Shown here: positions 14,861 through 23,726 of the stretch, one piece after another
How the letters are laid out: every line of letters begins with the position of its first letter
How positions within the stretch are numbered: position 1 is the stretch's first letter
Assembly: GCF_902753875.1 (NCBI RefSeq)
Contig: NZ_CADDTS010000049.1
Span: forward strand, 55,868 to 119,867
DNA: 64,000 nucleotides
DNA from: Acinetobacter bouvetii
GTDB taxonomy: Bacteria; Pseudomonadota; Gammaproteobacteria; Pseudomonadales; Moraxellaceae
Direction: 5' to 3'
The notes under the pieces: model-generated
Seen by the model: the letters and a program-made list of their open reading frames with translations, nothing else
The model's database searches: none
What the model was told of the DNA's origin: nothing
Made by a program: the position numbers and the translations under genes

Positions 14861-16371
14861 TGAATGCACCTGTCACGCCAGTACTTGAAGCCGACTTTGA
14901 TGGTGAAGTCCCTGCGGTCCTATTACCTTATCAACAAGAATGGATTGCAGATACAAGCCAACTCAAAGTCGCTGAGAAGTCACGTCGTATTGGTTTGACA
15001 TGGGCAGAAGCTGCAGATGCTGTACTGGATGCGATGTCTGAAGGCGGTCAGAACTGTTATTACCTTGGCTATAACAAAGACATGACGGTCGAATATATAC
15101 AAGCCTGTGCCATGTGGGCAAAGGCTTTTGATGCCGCAGCCACCGAAATTGAAGAAAGCGTCTGGGAGGATGCCGATAAGCACATTCAGACTTTTATCAT
15201 TCGCTTTCCTAATTCAGGTAAACGGATTGAAGCACTGACTAGCCGACCGTCAAACTTACGTGGTCGCCAAGGTCGAGTAATTTTGGATGAAGCGGGCTTC
15301 CATGAGAACTTGGATGAACTGCTTAAAGCAGCTTTGGCACTACTCATTTGGGGCGGTTGCGTCCGTGTGATCAGTACTCATGACGGTGAAGATAATCCAT
15401 TCAATGAATTAATCAAAGAGATCCGTGCCGGAAAACGAAAAGGTACGGTACACCGCACCACCTTCCGTGAAGCGGTTGATCAAGGTTTATATAAGCGTGT
15501 TTGCCTGCGCAAAGGCATTGAATATAACAAGGCTGAAGAACAGGCATGGATGGATGATGTCTATAGTTTCTATGGTGATGCAGCCGATGAAGAACTGGAT
15601 GTGATTCCAAGTAAAGGCGGTGGCCGATGGTTAAGCCAGGCATTGCTGGAACAGCGTCAAAAAGAAGTTCCGATTATCCGCTGGTCTGCACCAAAAAACT
15701 TTGAACAATGGTCTGAAGAGTCACGGCATACTGAAATTGAAGTGCTGTTTGAGACTTTGATTAAGCCACTGATTGACTCATTGCCTAAGAAAGTTAAAAG
15801 CTTCTATGGTCTGGACTTTGCCCGTCGTTCTGACCTTTGTGTATTTTGGCCGTTAATTGAATACCAGGACACTCGCAAGCACTGCCCTTTTGTGCTTGAG
15901 CTTTCCAACATGCCGTACAAACAGCAAGAGCAGCTGTTTAAGTTGATTGCCAAAGCATTACCAAACTTTAGCAAGGGTGCACACGATGCCACGGGTAACG
16001 GTGGTTATCTGGCTGAAGCTATGCAACTAGCCTTTGGTGAAAAAATTGAAGCGATTCATCTAAGTGAAGGCTGGTATCGGGAACATACGCCACATTTTAA
16101 AGCAGCGTTAGAAGATGGTGATATTGCCATCATTCCAAAAGACAAAGATATTATGGATGACCATCGTGCATTTGTACTGGTGAATGGTGTAGCACGTATT
16201 CCGCAAAAGAGATCCACTGGTGCAGATGGATTAAAACGACATGGTGACAGTGCAATTGCCCACTTGCTGGCGGACTATGCCAGCAAGAATCCAAGTGCGG
16301 CGATTGAGTTTATTGCGATTCCATCCAAGGATGAGATGGAATTAGAAATGAATAATGAGGGTTATGATTAG
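14860..16371 (+). CDS. Large terminase subunit, Mu gp28-like
   Basis: A 503-residue DNA-packaging motor. Walker A-like SRRIGLT is at residues 41-47 and Walker B VILDEAGF at about 140-147. The C-terminal nuclease region shows FYGLDFARRSDL (about 315) and HDATGNGGYLAEAM. In Mu-like phages headful packaging starts near the left end and continues into host DNA. It directly follows the small subunit. The gene is complete. Confidence 0.9.
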   Translation: MNAPVTPVLEADFDGEVPAVLLPYQQEWIADTSQLKVAEKSRRIGLTWAEAADAVLDAMSEGGQNCYYLGYNKDMTVEYIQACAMWAKAFDAAATEIEESVWEDADKHIQTFIIRFPNSGKRIEALTSRPSNLRGRQGRVILDEAGFHENLDELLKAALALLIWGGCVRVISTHDGEDNPFNELIKEIRAGKRKGTVHRTTFREAVDQGLYKRVCLRKGIEYNKAEEQAWMDDVYSFYGDAADEELDVIPSKGGGRWLSQALLEQRQKEVPIIRWSAPKNFEQWSEESRHTEIEVLFETLIKPLIDSLPKKVKSFYGLDFARRSDLCVFWPLIEYQDTRKHCPFVLELSNMPYKQQEQLFKLIAKALPNFSKGAHDATGNGGYLAEAMQLAFGEKIEAIHLSEGWYREHTPHFKAALEDGDIAIIPKDKDIMDDHRAFVLVNGVARIPQKRSTGADGLKRHGDSAIAHLLADYASKNPSAAIEFIAIPSKDEMELEMNNEGYD

Positions 16372-16461
16372 GATAGGGATGTTGGATGTATTTAAACCTT
16401 TTGATTTGTTTAAAAAATAACTAAAATATTCAAAATCTTGTATGAAAATAATGAGGGTGTA

Positions 16462-17094
16462 ATGAAAGGTACAATTTTAGCAAGCACATTTTGTTTAGTT
16501 TTATTGGCAGGGTGTTCAAATTCTGAAGGTAAAGCTGAACCGACAGCTGTGTCAGAAAAAAAGGTTGAAAAAGAACTCACTCAAGAAGAAAAAGATAAGA
16601 AGTTCGCTGAAAATGTTGCTTCTGCGTCAACCTTAGATGAAGCGGTAAGCCGAGCAGCTCCCAAGTTAGGAGTGGAATTTCAGGACAAGGAAAAAGATAG
16701 TGTTTCTCTGGGTGCAAGTGGCCTTATTTGGTGGGCACAAGATCACTTGGTATGGAGTTCATTTGATAAAATTCCAAGTACAACCTATAACGAATTTAGA
16801 AAAGACCCATTTAGCGAAAAGGGCAAAAAAATCTGTGCCGATGTTCGTGTATCTGAGATATATACCATACGAGATAAAGATAATGTTTCCTATTTTGCAA
16901 CCTTAGTTGATCGAAAAGTGCCATCCCAGTTCTACCAAGCGGTTCTATTAAAATCTACAAAAAACATTGTTGAAGGCTCTAAAGTAAGATTTTGCGGGAT
17001 TGCACTTGAAAATTATCAATATAAAAATATTGCAGCGAAATATACCAACTCAATTTTTATAGTTGGAATATTGGACATCCCTACTAATAAATAA
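16462..17094 (+). CDS. Prophage lipoprotein, probable cargo (moron) gene
   Basis: I chose the ATG at 16462, preceded by GAGGGT; the upstream TTG at 16438 has none. The 210-residue product has a lipoprotein signal (FCLVLLAGC, acylated Cys about residue 18), then a charged linker with EKK and EEKDKK repeats, then a globular domain with two cysteines. It lies between terminase and portal, a place that has no such gene in Mu, on DNA that looks more AT-rich. That fits a lysogenic-conversion gene, for example superinfection exclusion, but function is not shown by the sequence. Confidence 0.7.
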   Translation: MKGTILASTFCLVLLAGCSNSEGKAEPTAVSEKKVEKELTQEEKDKKFAENVASASTLDEAVSRAAPKLGVEFQDKEKDSVSLGASGLIWWAQDHLVWSSFDKIPSTTYNEFRKDPFSEKGKKICADVRVSEIYTIRDKDNVSYFATLVDRKVPSQFYQAVLLKSTKNIVEGSKVRFCGIALENYQYKNIAAKYTNSIFIVGILDIPTNK

Positions 17095-17141
17095 TGAAAT
17101 TAAGCTTCGCTAAATGGGGGGCTTTTTTGTTTCAACTTAAT

Positions 17142-17172
17142 GGAAGTACTTCCACAGCAAAACTGTACAATG
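17142..17172 (+). promoter_or_regulatory. Predicted late promoter B (portal/head operon)
   Basis: Perfect palindrome GGAAGTACTTCC at 17142-17153 (extended TGGAAGTACTTCCA) with -10-like TACAAT at 17166-17171, 12 bp downstream. Same motif precedes four other late units. Confidence 0.65.
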
Positions 17173-17184
17173 CTAATTCAAACT

Positions 17185-17212
17185 AAGCACAATATCCGTA
17201 TTGTGCTTTTTT
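17185..17212 (+). terminator. Terminator-like hairpin directly before the portal start codon
   Basis: Perfect 10-bp stem AAGCACAATA/TATTGTGCTT with TCCG loop and six T residues. The T-run ends three bases before the portal ATG at 17216. It lies just downstream of predicted promoter B. It could stop incoming read-through, act as an attenuator, or be a stabilising 5' leader hairpin. Confidence 0.6.
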
Positions 17213-17215
17213 ATT

Positions 17216-18793
17216 ATGGCTAAAAAAGATAAATCTCAGAAACAAGCGTTAGAAACCACTCAAACCGCTGACGTTGCATGGTTTCAAAACCAATGGCAAG
17301 AACACCCTGTTGTAGGTTTAACGCCTTCACGCCTTCACCAGTTGCTGTTAGGTGCAGAACAAGGCAGCTTACAAGCCCAAGCCGATCTATTCGCAGATAT
17401 GGAAGAACGTGACGGTCATATTTTTAGTGAAATGGATAAACGTAAGAAAGGCGTTAATGGCTTGCCATGGGGAGTCAATCCCCCTAAAAATGCCTCTGAC
17501 CAGGAAAAGAAAATTGCAGAAGAAGTCCAGGAATGGATCGATGAAATTCAAGACTTTGAGATGTTTCTTTTTGATGCCATGGACGCAGTTGGTCATGGCT
17601 ACAGTTGCCAGGAAATTAAGTGGCAGCGCTTGGGTAATTTATGGCTGCCAGAAAGCTTTGAGTATCAGCTAGCACGCAATTTCATGACCCCAGTCAATCA
17701 GCCAAATGAACTTCGACTGAATGATGGTTCTATGGAAGGTGCCGAGTTCTGGGACTTTGGCTGGTTTATTCACCGCCACAAAGCCAAGTCCGGCTATATT
17801 GCCCGTTCAGGCCTGCACCGTGTATTAAGCTGGCCCTTCCTGTTTAAGAACTATGGCATCCGTGATGTCATGGAATTTTTGGAAATCTATGGCTTGCCGA
17901 TCCGCATTGGTAAATATCCTGAAGGTGCAACGGCTGAAGAAAAAATGACTTTGCTTCGAGCCGTAATGAGTGTTGGACGTAATGCTGGTGGTGTGATTCC
18001 TAAAGGTATGACCATTGATTTTGAAGATGCAGCCAATGGTGATACTGACAATCACATGGCACTCATTAAATGGTGTGAGCAGACCCAGTCTAAAGTCATT
18101 GTGGGTGGGACATTACTTAGCCAGGCAGATGGCAAGACCAGCACCAATGCACAAAGCCAAACCCATGAAAATCAGTTTGAAGTCATTATGAAATCGGATG
18201 CCAAGCAGCTTGCCCGATCCATCAATGATTCGCTGGTGACGCATCTCATGCGTTTGAACTACCCCAATATCACCCCAGACCGTTATCCAAAGTTTTACTT
18301 TGATTTAACGGAAACAGAAGACCTCAAAGTATTTAGCGAATCCATTGGCGCCCTTGTAGATAATGGTATGAAAATTCCAGTACGTTGGGCACATGAGCGA
18401 ACCGGTATTCCTATGCCTGCAGATGACCAGGAAGAAATTCTGCAGAAACAGCCTGCACAATCTGTAAGTCCCGCCCCTAACCTTGCAGCCAATACTTTTT
18501 TACCTCAGCTTCTAACGCAACGTCTGGCTGCCAATACAGTGAGCGTCCCGTTAGAAGACCAGGCAATGCAACTGCTATTAAACGAACAAGTAGAAAAAAG
18601 TCAGGCTGTATCAGAGCAGTGGCTTTCAGGTTTAGTCAAGAAATTACAAACCGGAAATGAAGAAGAAGTACTACAGCTGCTGTCGGATCTGCATCCGCAT
18701 GATGATGAACCGGCATTGCAGGAAAAGCTGACTCAACTGATTTTTGCATGTGAAATGCTGGGCCGTTTAAGTGCTGAAGCGGAGGCTGAATAA
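17216..18793 (+). CDS. Portal protein, Mu gp29-like (DUF935)
   Basis: I chose the ATG at 17216 (MAKKDKSQ, 525 aa); the upstream TTG at 17201 lies inside the hairpin. The protein matches the DUF935 portal family: the MEERDGHIFSEMDKRKKGVNGLPW segment near residue 65-90, EFLEIYGLPIRIGKYP near 225, and the SQTHENQFEVIMKSDAKQLARSIND region. Portals form the dodecameric ring through which DNA enters the head. No Shine-Dalgarno is visible because the hairpin occupies that place. Its stop overlaps the next ATG. Confidence 0.88.
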   Translation: MAKKDKSQKQALETTQTADVAWFQNQWQEHPVVGLTPSRLHQLLLGAEQGSLQAQADLFADMEERDGHIFSEMDKRKKGVNGLPWGVNPPKNASDQEKKIAEEVQEWIDEIQDFEMFLFDAMDAVGHGYSCQEIKWQRLGNLWLPESFEYQLARNFMTPVNQPNELRLNDGSMEGAEFWDFGWFIHRHKAKSGYIARSGLHRVLSWPFLFKNYGIRDVMEFLEIYGLPIRIGKYPEGATAEEKMTLLRAVMSVGRNAGGVIPKGMTIDFEDAANGDTDNHMALIKWCEQTQSKVIVGGTLLSQADGKTSTNAQSQTHENQFEVIMKSDAKQLARSINDSLVTHLMRLNYPNITPDRYPKFYFDLTETEDLKVFSESIGALVDNGMKIPVRWAHERTGIPMPADDQEEILQKQPAQSVSPAPNLAANTFLPQLLTQRLAANTVSVPLEDQAMQLLLNEQVEKSQAVSEQWLSGLVKKLQTGNEEEVLQLLSDLHPHDDEPALQEKLTQLIFACEMLGRLSAEAEAE

Positions 18794-20115
18794 TGCCAAC
18801 CCCTCACCGTCCTGAACTAAATGCCCTGTTTAATAAGCCTCCTGCAGATGCTATTGAGTACCTGCAATCCAAAGGCTACAAGATTGGCTGGGACTGGCAT
18901 CAGACTTTGGATGATGCTAATAGCCGTGCATTTACTGTGGCTAAAGTCGCCAAGCTGGATGTACTTCAGGATATTCGGAAATCCCTGATTACTGCGTTGG
19001 AAAGAGGTCAGAGTTTTGAAAAATGGCAGGCTGACATTAAGCCTATACTTCAGGAAAAAGGCTGGTGGGGGAAAAAGACTGTGATCAATCCTGCTGGCCA
19101 GGAACAGGAAGTTCAGCTTGGATCACCACGAAGACTACGCACGATTTACCATACCAATATGCGTTCAGCCTTTAGTGCCGGACGTTATAAAGCCATGCTG
19201 GAAGCAACGGCAACACGGCCATTCTGGGAATACCGTCATATCACTATGGTGAACTACCGGGAAGAACATAAAGCCTGGAATGGACGTATTTTAAGAGCAG
19301 ATGACCCTTTCTGGACGGTGGCCTATCCGCCTTCTAAGTTTGGCTGTAACTGTCGTGTCATTGCTAAATCAGCCAGTGAAGTCGAAGGTAAAGAGATCTT
19401 AAGCAGTGAAGGATATCAAACCCAATACTCTGAAAAAATTGGCGTAGATAGTTTTACGGGAGCAGATGTTTATGGAACACGGCAACGTTTTGACATTCCT
19501 ACTCAAGATGGCACCACACTGACCTTTAGCCCTGCTGCCGGATTTAATAACTCGCCTGCCACCAGTTACGCCATGGATCAGGTACTGGCAAACCGTGCCA
19601 CCAAGTATCTGGGCAATGAACAGGGGTTAAAACAGGTTCAGCAAATCATTACGGCACCAGTTCGGCAAAAGGCACATCATGCCTTTATTGATAATGCGCT
19701 GAGCTTTGGCAAGGCACAAGGTAAAACCAGCACTGTAGGCATATTACAGACTGAAGATGTAGTATTTTTACAAAATAAAGGCCAATCCATTGAAAGCCCG
19801 ATCGTGACCATTGCTGACCGTCTATTGATTGGCAAAAAAGCAAAACGGCATGAAACAGCTGGAGATGCTTTAAGTACTGCGGAATGGCAGGAGCTGCCGC
19901 TACTCATCGCTCAAGTAAAAACTGTTTTATATGATGTAAACAATGACAGTGTTTTATATGTGTTTAGATGTATGGATGGTGAGGAGCAAAAAGTTATTAA
20001 GCTTTCTTTACGCGCTCAAAATGGCGTCATTGAAATTGTGAGTGTTTTTAAAGTGAAGCAGCTAGATATTTCAGCAGGTATCCGATCTGGACAATATGAA
20101 GTCATTCGAGAGTGA
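18793..20115 (+). CDS. Minor head protein (Mu F-like) with C-terminal PBECR-like nuclease domain
   Basis: This 440-residue protein is a fusion. Residues about 40-200 are the Mu gpF/SPP1 gp7 minor head domain (RLRTIYHTNMRSAFSAGRY, then FWEYRHI, HKAWNGRILRADDPFW, and SKFGCNCRV). Residues about 310-440 resemble the PBECR2-type phage nuclease-like domain (PIVTIADRLLIGKKAKRHE, WQELPLLIAQVKTVLYD, VIKLSLRAQNG). PBECR domains belong to the barnase/EndoU/RelE-like fold and are known fused to such head proteins. It may be delivered with phage DNA. Activity is inferred only. Confidence 0.82.
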   Translation: MPTPHRPELNALFNKPPADAIEYLQSKGYKIGWDWHQTLDDANSRAFTVAKVAKLDVLQDIRKSLITALERGQSFEKWQADIKPILQEKGWWGKKTVINPAGQEQEVQLGSPRRLRTIYHTNMRSAFSAGRYKAMLEATATRPFWEYRHITMVNYREEHKAWNGRILRADDPFWTVAYPPSKFGCNCRVIAKSASEVEGKEILSSEGYQTQYSEKIGVDSFTGADVYGTRQRFDIPTQDGTTLTFSPAAGFNNSPATSYAMDQVLANRATKYLGNEQGLKQVQQIITAPVRQKAHHAFIDNALSFGKAQGKTSTVGILQTEDVVFLQNKGQSIESPIVTIADRLLIGKKAKRHETAGDALSTAEWQELPLLIAQVKTVLYDVNNDSVLYVFRCMDGEEQKVIKLSLRAQNGVIEIVSVFKVKQLDISAGIRSGQYEVIRE

Positions 20116-20209
20116 GATGGCGGCCGACTTGCACAGCATAATATCAATGCCTTGCGGCATTCATAACCTTTCTATTTGGAAACTACCATCTCAGAGTTCA
20201 GTATAGATT

Positions 20210-20686
20210 ATGAGCATCATACAAATCAATAATGACGAGTTAGTCAGAAAGTTCACTAAAGTCGCTTTGGGATTGAGCCGCCCGAAGGACTTAACTTCAG
20301 CAATTGCTGGTAGCTTCCTCACCATTGTTGAAGACAACTTTGATGCCCAGGGTCGCCCAGCTTGGGCTGGATTAAGTCCAGTTACTGAGGCTAGACGTAA
20401 GCCAGGCAAAATTCTAAGCCAGTCTGGACAACTTAGAGACAGTATTCAGCCAGACTCTAACGATACTGAAGCCAGTATAAGTACTTCCGATCCTAAAGCT
20501 GCAACTCATCAATTTGGTGCCAAACAAGGTCAATATGGAAAATCCTCACGAGGTGGACCATTGCCCTGGGGGGACATTGCTGCCCGCTCCTTTATGCCTA
20601 TGGATGAAAACGGCAATTTACAGCTTGAAGCCGAGAACGCCATTTATGACGATGTAGATTATTTTTATCAGAAACTATTCGATTGA
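20210..20686 (+). CDS. Virion morphogenesis protein, Mu gpG-like
   Basis: This 158-residue protein fits the phage virion morphogenesis family (Mu G): NFDAQGRPAWAGLSPVTEARR, KILSQSGQLRDSI, and the conserved C-terminal PLPWGDIAARSFMPM. It follows the minor head gene after a gap of about 95 bp. In Mu, G is linked to head/tail completion. One TCTAACG lies inside at 20456. Confidence 0.82.
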   Translation: MSIIQINNDELVRKFTKVALGLSRPKDLTSAIAGSFLTIVEDNFDAQGRPAWAGLSPVTEARRKPGKILSQSGQLRDSIQPDSNDTEASISTSDPKAATHQFGAKQGQYGKSSRGGPLPWGDIAARSFMPMDENGNLQLEAENAIYDDVDYFYQKLFD

Positions 20687-20820
20687 ACTAAATATAGCGT
20701 TAGATAGCCGTTAGATTGCTTTTGATGATCTTTTAAAAATGTATTTGATGAATCTTGAATGAAATATTTTTTGTGTCTTAAATCGCCTTACAACGGGAAA
20801 TAGAAAAATACGCAAAATAA
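20687..20820. other. Intergenic DNA with two CGTTAGA copies one helical turn apart
   Basis: CGTTAGA occurs at 20698 and 20709 (11 bp apart, same orientation) just after the gpG-like gene. The remainder is AT-rich without ORFs and leads to predicted late promoter E. Confidence 0.5.
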
Positions 20821-20832
20821 GGAAATTCTTCC
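20821..20832 (+). promoter_or_regulatory. Predicted late promoter E (protease/capsid operon)
   Basis: GGAAATTCTTCC, 59 bp before the protease ATG at 20892, matches GGAARTNNTTCC. The -10 is less clear than at the other four sites. Confidence 0.45.
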
Positions 20833-20891
20833 AACCCTAAAACCCTTCTCTTTTTCTCATACTCAAACTTCTTAAAACCTGAAGCAGAAGT

Positions 20892-21974
20892 ATGAAGCTT
20901 AAAACATTGATTGCTGCTTGCTCAATGAGTTTATCAGCACAGTCTGAACATTTCGTGATTATCCCTGAAGGTGAATTCAGCGGTATCGATGGTCGTCCAT
21001 TTGATGCGCCGGCATGGATTTTAACTCCAGAGCGTGGTCATGAAATTGTCGCTGTACTGAATCAACGACACATTGACATGGTCATTGATTATGAGCATGC
21101 CACTTTAAAGGCAGTTGAAACTGGTGAGCCTGCTCCTGCTGCTGGATGGTTAAAACCCAATGGTTTTGTCTATGTGGAAGGAGTCGGAATATGTAGTACT
21201 CAATTTGAATGGACCGATAAAGCGAAAAACTTTATCGCTTCGGATGAATACAAATACATCTCTCCAGTGCTCTTCTACAACAAAACCGGTGCAGTTATCG
21301 GACTGCATAGCGTTGCACTTACCAATAAACCTAATTTAGATCAGTTGCCTGAAGCCAAACTTGCAGCAGCTGCTCAAAACTTTTTATCTCAAAATTCACA
21401 ACAACAGGATTCCACAATGGAAGAGCTATTAGAACAGCTGCGCTGGATGCTGAATCTGCCTTTATCTGCAACAGCGGAAGAAATTATGGCAGAGCTTGGC
21501 AAGCTGCAGGCACAGATTAAAGAAAAAACAGCCGTTAATTTAGCTGCTAATGGTCAAAACTTATATGACTTGGTTAATGCAGCACAGTTAATTAAAGGTA
21601 GTACTTTAGCGGAACTAGAACCAGATCCAACTCAATATGTACCTATGGCTGTTCATAAAGAAGCTTTGGCCCAGGCAACCTCTGTAGCTGCCAATGCGCA
21701 AGCCAAAGAAGTGGATGACCTGATTTTAGCGGCATGTTCTGACGGTCGTCTGACAGGTAAGGCCACGATTGATTGGGTCAAAGACAAGGCCAAAACCAAT
21801 CCGGAATTTGTGAAGTCTTATTTAGGAGACTTGCCCAAAATCGCGGCACTTAGTCAGCAGCAGACCAGCCAAGTGAATCTTGCCGCCAATCATGAACAGC
21901 CTGGTCAGTACACAGCTGAAGATTTAGCTGTAGCTGCACAAATGGGCATTGACTTAGGAGTAGCTAACGCATGA
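20892..21974 (+). CDS. Capsid maturation protease, Mu gpI-like
   Basis: This 360-residue protein matches the Mu I prophage protease family. The N-terminal half (1-165) contains FVIIPEGEFSGIDGRPFDAPAW, VIDYEHATLKAVETGEPAPAAGWL and YKYISPVLFYNKTGAVIGLHSVALTNKP. The C-terminal half is a scaffold-like helical region. The protease cleaves the scaffold and major head protein during maturation. A nested start at 21417 likely gives the separate scaffold. Its stop overlaps the next start (ATGA). Confidence 0.88.
   Translation: MKLKTLIAACSMSLSAQSEHFVIIPEGEFSGIDGRPFDAPAWILTPERGHEIVAVLNQRHIDMVIDYEHATLKAVETGEPAPAAGWLKPNGFVYVEGVGICSTQFEWTDKAKNFIASDEYKYISPVLFYNKTGAVIGLHSVALTNKPNLDQLPEAKLAAAAQNFLSQNSQQQDSTMEELLEQLRWMLNLPLSATAEEIMAELGKLQAQIKEKTAVNLAANGQNLYDLVNAAQLIKGSTLAELEPDPTQYVPMAVHKEALAQATSVAANAQAKEVDDLILAACSDGRLTGKATIDWVKDKAKTNPEFVKSYLGDLPKIAALSQQQTSQVNLAANHEQPGQYTAEDLAVAAQMGIDLGVANA
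21417..21974 (+). CDS. Nested scaffold protein, Mu gpZ-like
   Basis: An in-frame ATG at 21417 (Met176 of the protease) is preceded by AGGATTCCACA, a good ribosome binding site. It lies after a low-complexity linker rich in Gln, Ser and Ala (NFLSQNSQQQD) and begins the helical scaffold region. Mu makes scaffold Z from an internal start in gene I. By analogy this 185-residue product would be the free scaffold. It is inferred, not proven. Confidence 0.6.
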   Translation: MEELLEQLRWMLNLPLSATAEEIMAELGKLQAQIKEKTAVNLAANGQNLYDLVNAAQLIKGSTLAELEPDPTQYVPMAVHKEALAQATSVAANAQAKEVDDLILAACSDGRLTGKATIDWVKDKAKTNPEFVKSYLGDLPKIAALSQQQTSQVNLAANHEQPGQYTAEDLAVAAQMGIDLGVANA

Positions 21975-22381
21975 GCAGTATTTTAAGCGGATCAGACCGT
22001 CAAACCCCACGTCGTGATTTAGGGTTAATTGTGGTGCCTGTTAAAGCAAACGCCATTGTACGTGCCGGCTATATTGCAGTAGCGGGTGCAACCGGTTTTG
22101 CAGAAGAAGGCAAAACGGCCACAGGCCTAACCTATTTAGGTGTGTTTGACGAGACCATCGACAACACAGGCGGTGCAGATGGTGACTGCGTTGTTCAGGT
22201 TCGTAATCACCAGGCATTCTTATTTGACAATGCCAGTGCAGACAAGGTTACTCAGGCCTTAGTCGGTAAAAAATGCTACATCACTGATGCGCAAACCGTG
22301 TCAGCAACATCAGCAACCAACACTAAATCTGAAGCTGGCGTGGTTTTAGAAGTTACATCTGAAGGGGTATGGATCGCATGA
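21971..22381 (+). CDS. Putative capsid decoration protein
   Basis: A 136-residue, beta-rich protein between protease and major head gene. It has short repetitive Ala/Gly/Thr-rich strands (VRAGYIAVAGATGFAEEG, TYLGVFDETIDNTGGADGD), the pattern of DUF2190-like decoration or cement proteins. Identity is tentative. It overlaps both neighbours by 4 bp. Confidence 0.6.
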   Translation: MSSILSGSDRQTPRRDLGLIVVPVKANAIVRAGYIAVAGATGFAEEGKTATGLTYLGVFDETIDNTGGADGDCVVQVRNHQAFLFDNASADKVTQALVGKKCYITDAQTVSATSATNTKSEAGVVLEVTSEGVWIA

Positions 22382-23286
22382 AAATTAATGGCGCTGTAAT
22401 TTCAGCACTCTTTTTAAATTTAAGCAAAGCTTTCACCGGTGCATTTACTGCAGCACCGAGCCAGTGGCAAGAAATTGCCTCTGAGGTGCCAAGCTCAGGT
22501 AAATACAATGACTATACCTGGTTGTCTAACTTCCCTGGCATGAAAGAATGGGTGGGTAAAAAGCAGATCAAAAAACTGTCTGAATACACCTATGTGTTGG
22601 TCAACAAGCCATATGAAGCCACCATTGCAGTGAAGCGTGATGACATTGAAGATGATCAGTTGGGCATCTATGCGGCACAGGCACAAGGTGCAGGTCATTC
22701 TGCAAAACAATGGCCGGATGAGCTGGTATTTGGTGTCGTCAATAAAGGCTTCACCGAGAAATGCTACGATGGCAAACCGTTCTTTGCTACAAACCACCCT
22801 GTTGGAAAAAGTGGTGTCAGCAATAAAGGGACGAAAAAGCTTTCAGCAGCTTCTCAAGAAGCAGCAATGGCTTCCTACGGTACTGCTCGAACTACCCTAA
22901 TGAGCATGAAGGATGAAGATGGACGTCCGTTAAATGTCAATCCGAACGTGCTTTTAGTGCCACCTGCGTTGGAGGCGACTGCAAATGCACTGATCAATTC
23001 TGATCGTCTGGATGATGGCAAAGCCAACTTATATAAAGGTACGGCCAAAGTGATTGTTGCTGCTTGGCTGACTGATCCAGATGCATGGTTCTTGTTAGAT
23101 ACATCTAAACCACTTAAGCCATTCATTTATCAACCACGTAAAAAACCTGTATTTGTACAACAAACCAAAGTTGAATCAGATGCTGTGTTTATGGAAGGTG
23201 AATTCAAGTTTGGGGCTGAAGCACGCGGTGCTGCTGGCTATGGTCACTGGCAAACTGCCTATGGTTCTGATGGTACTGTAGCTTAA
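22378..23286 (+). CDS. Major head protein, Mu gpT-like
   Basis: I chose the ATG at 22378 (302 aa), ten bases after AGGGG; MKINGAVISALFLNLSKAF matches the known T start. Further signs are APSQWQEIASEVPSS, YTWLSNFPGMKEWVGKK and YEATIAVKRDDIEDDQLGIY, all typical of the Mu T family. It should form the icosahedral shell with an HK97 fold. Its start overlaps the upstream stop. Confidence 0.9.
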   Translation: MKINGAVISALFLNLSKAFTGAFTAAPSQWQEIASEVPSSGKYNDYTWLSNFPGMKEWVGKKQIKKLSEYTYVLVNKPYEATIAVKRDDIEDDQLGIYAAQAQGAGHSAKQWPDELVFGVVNKGFTEKCYDGKPFFATNHPVGKSGVSNKGTKKLSAASQEAAMASYGTARTTLMSMKDEDGRPLNVNPNVLLVPPALEATANALINSDRLDDGKANLYKGTAKVIVAAWLTDPDAWFLLDTSKPLKPFIYQPRKKPVFVQQTKVESDAVFMEGEFKFGAEARGAAGYGHWQTAYGSDGTVA

Positions 23287-23297
23287 GGAGTATGTCT

Positions 23298-23726
23298 ATG
23301 TTTGCAACGCTTGAAGCAATGACGGAAAAATTTGGTGTTCGTGAACTCATTGGCCTTACGGACAATGAAAAGCCTTATCAAGACGTAATTAACATGGACA
23401 AACTGAATGCTGCGATGGATGAAGCAAACAGTGAAATCGAAGGTTATATTGCTGCTCGTTATTCCCTGCCGTTGCAAACTGTGCCGCCATTTCTTAAGTC
23501 CTTAGCGTGCCACATGGCACGCTACCATGCCTGCACCGGGGCAATGTCAGATAATGATCCCATTAAAACCCGTTATGAAAATGCGGTTAAATCCTTGAAA
23601 GAAATTTCAAAAGGAACGCTTGCTTTAGGTGGTTCACCTGTTGGTGAAAGCACTCCAGTAAAAACTTCAAATAATAGCGTGGTGATAAACATTGGACGGC
23701 ATGACTTCGGAGGTCGTGGATGGTGA
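23298..23726 (+). CDS. Mu gp36-like head/tail connector (DUF1320)
   Basis: Start at 23298 because AAGGAG lies seven bases upstream; the ATG at 23292 is too close to it. The 142-residue protein matches DUF1320: YQDVINMDKLNAAMDEANSEIEGYIAARYSLPLQ followed by CHMARYHAC. DUF1320 proteins are thought to act as head-tail adaptors. It overlaps the next gene by 7 bp. Confidence 0.85.
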   Translation: MFATLEAMTEKFGVRELIGLTDNEKPYQDVINMDKLNAAMDEANSEIEGYIAARYSLPLQTVPPFLKSLACHMARYHACTGAMSDNDPIKTRYENAVKSLKEISKGTLALGGSPVGESTPVKTSNNSVVINIGRHDFGGRGW

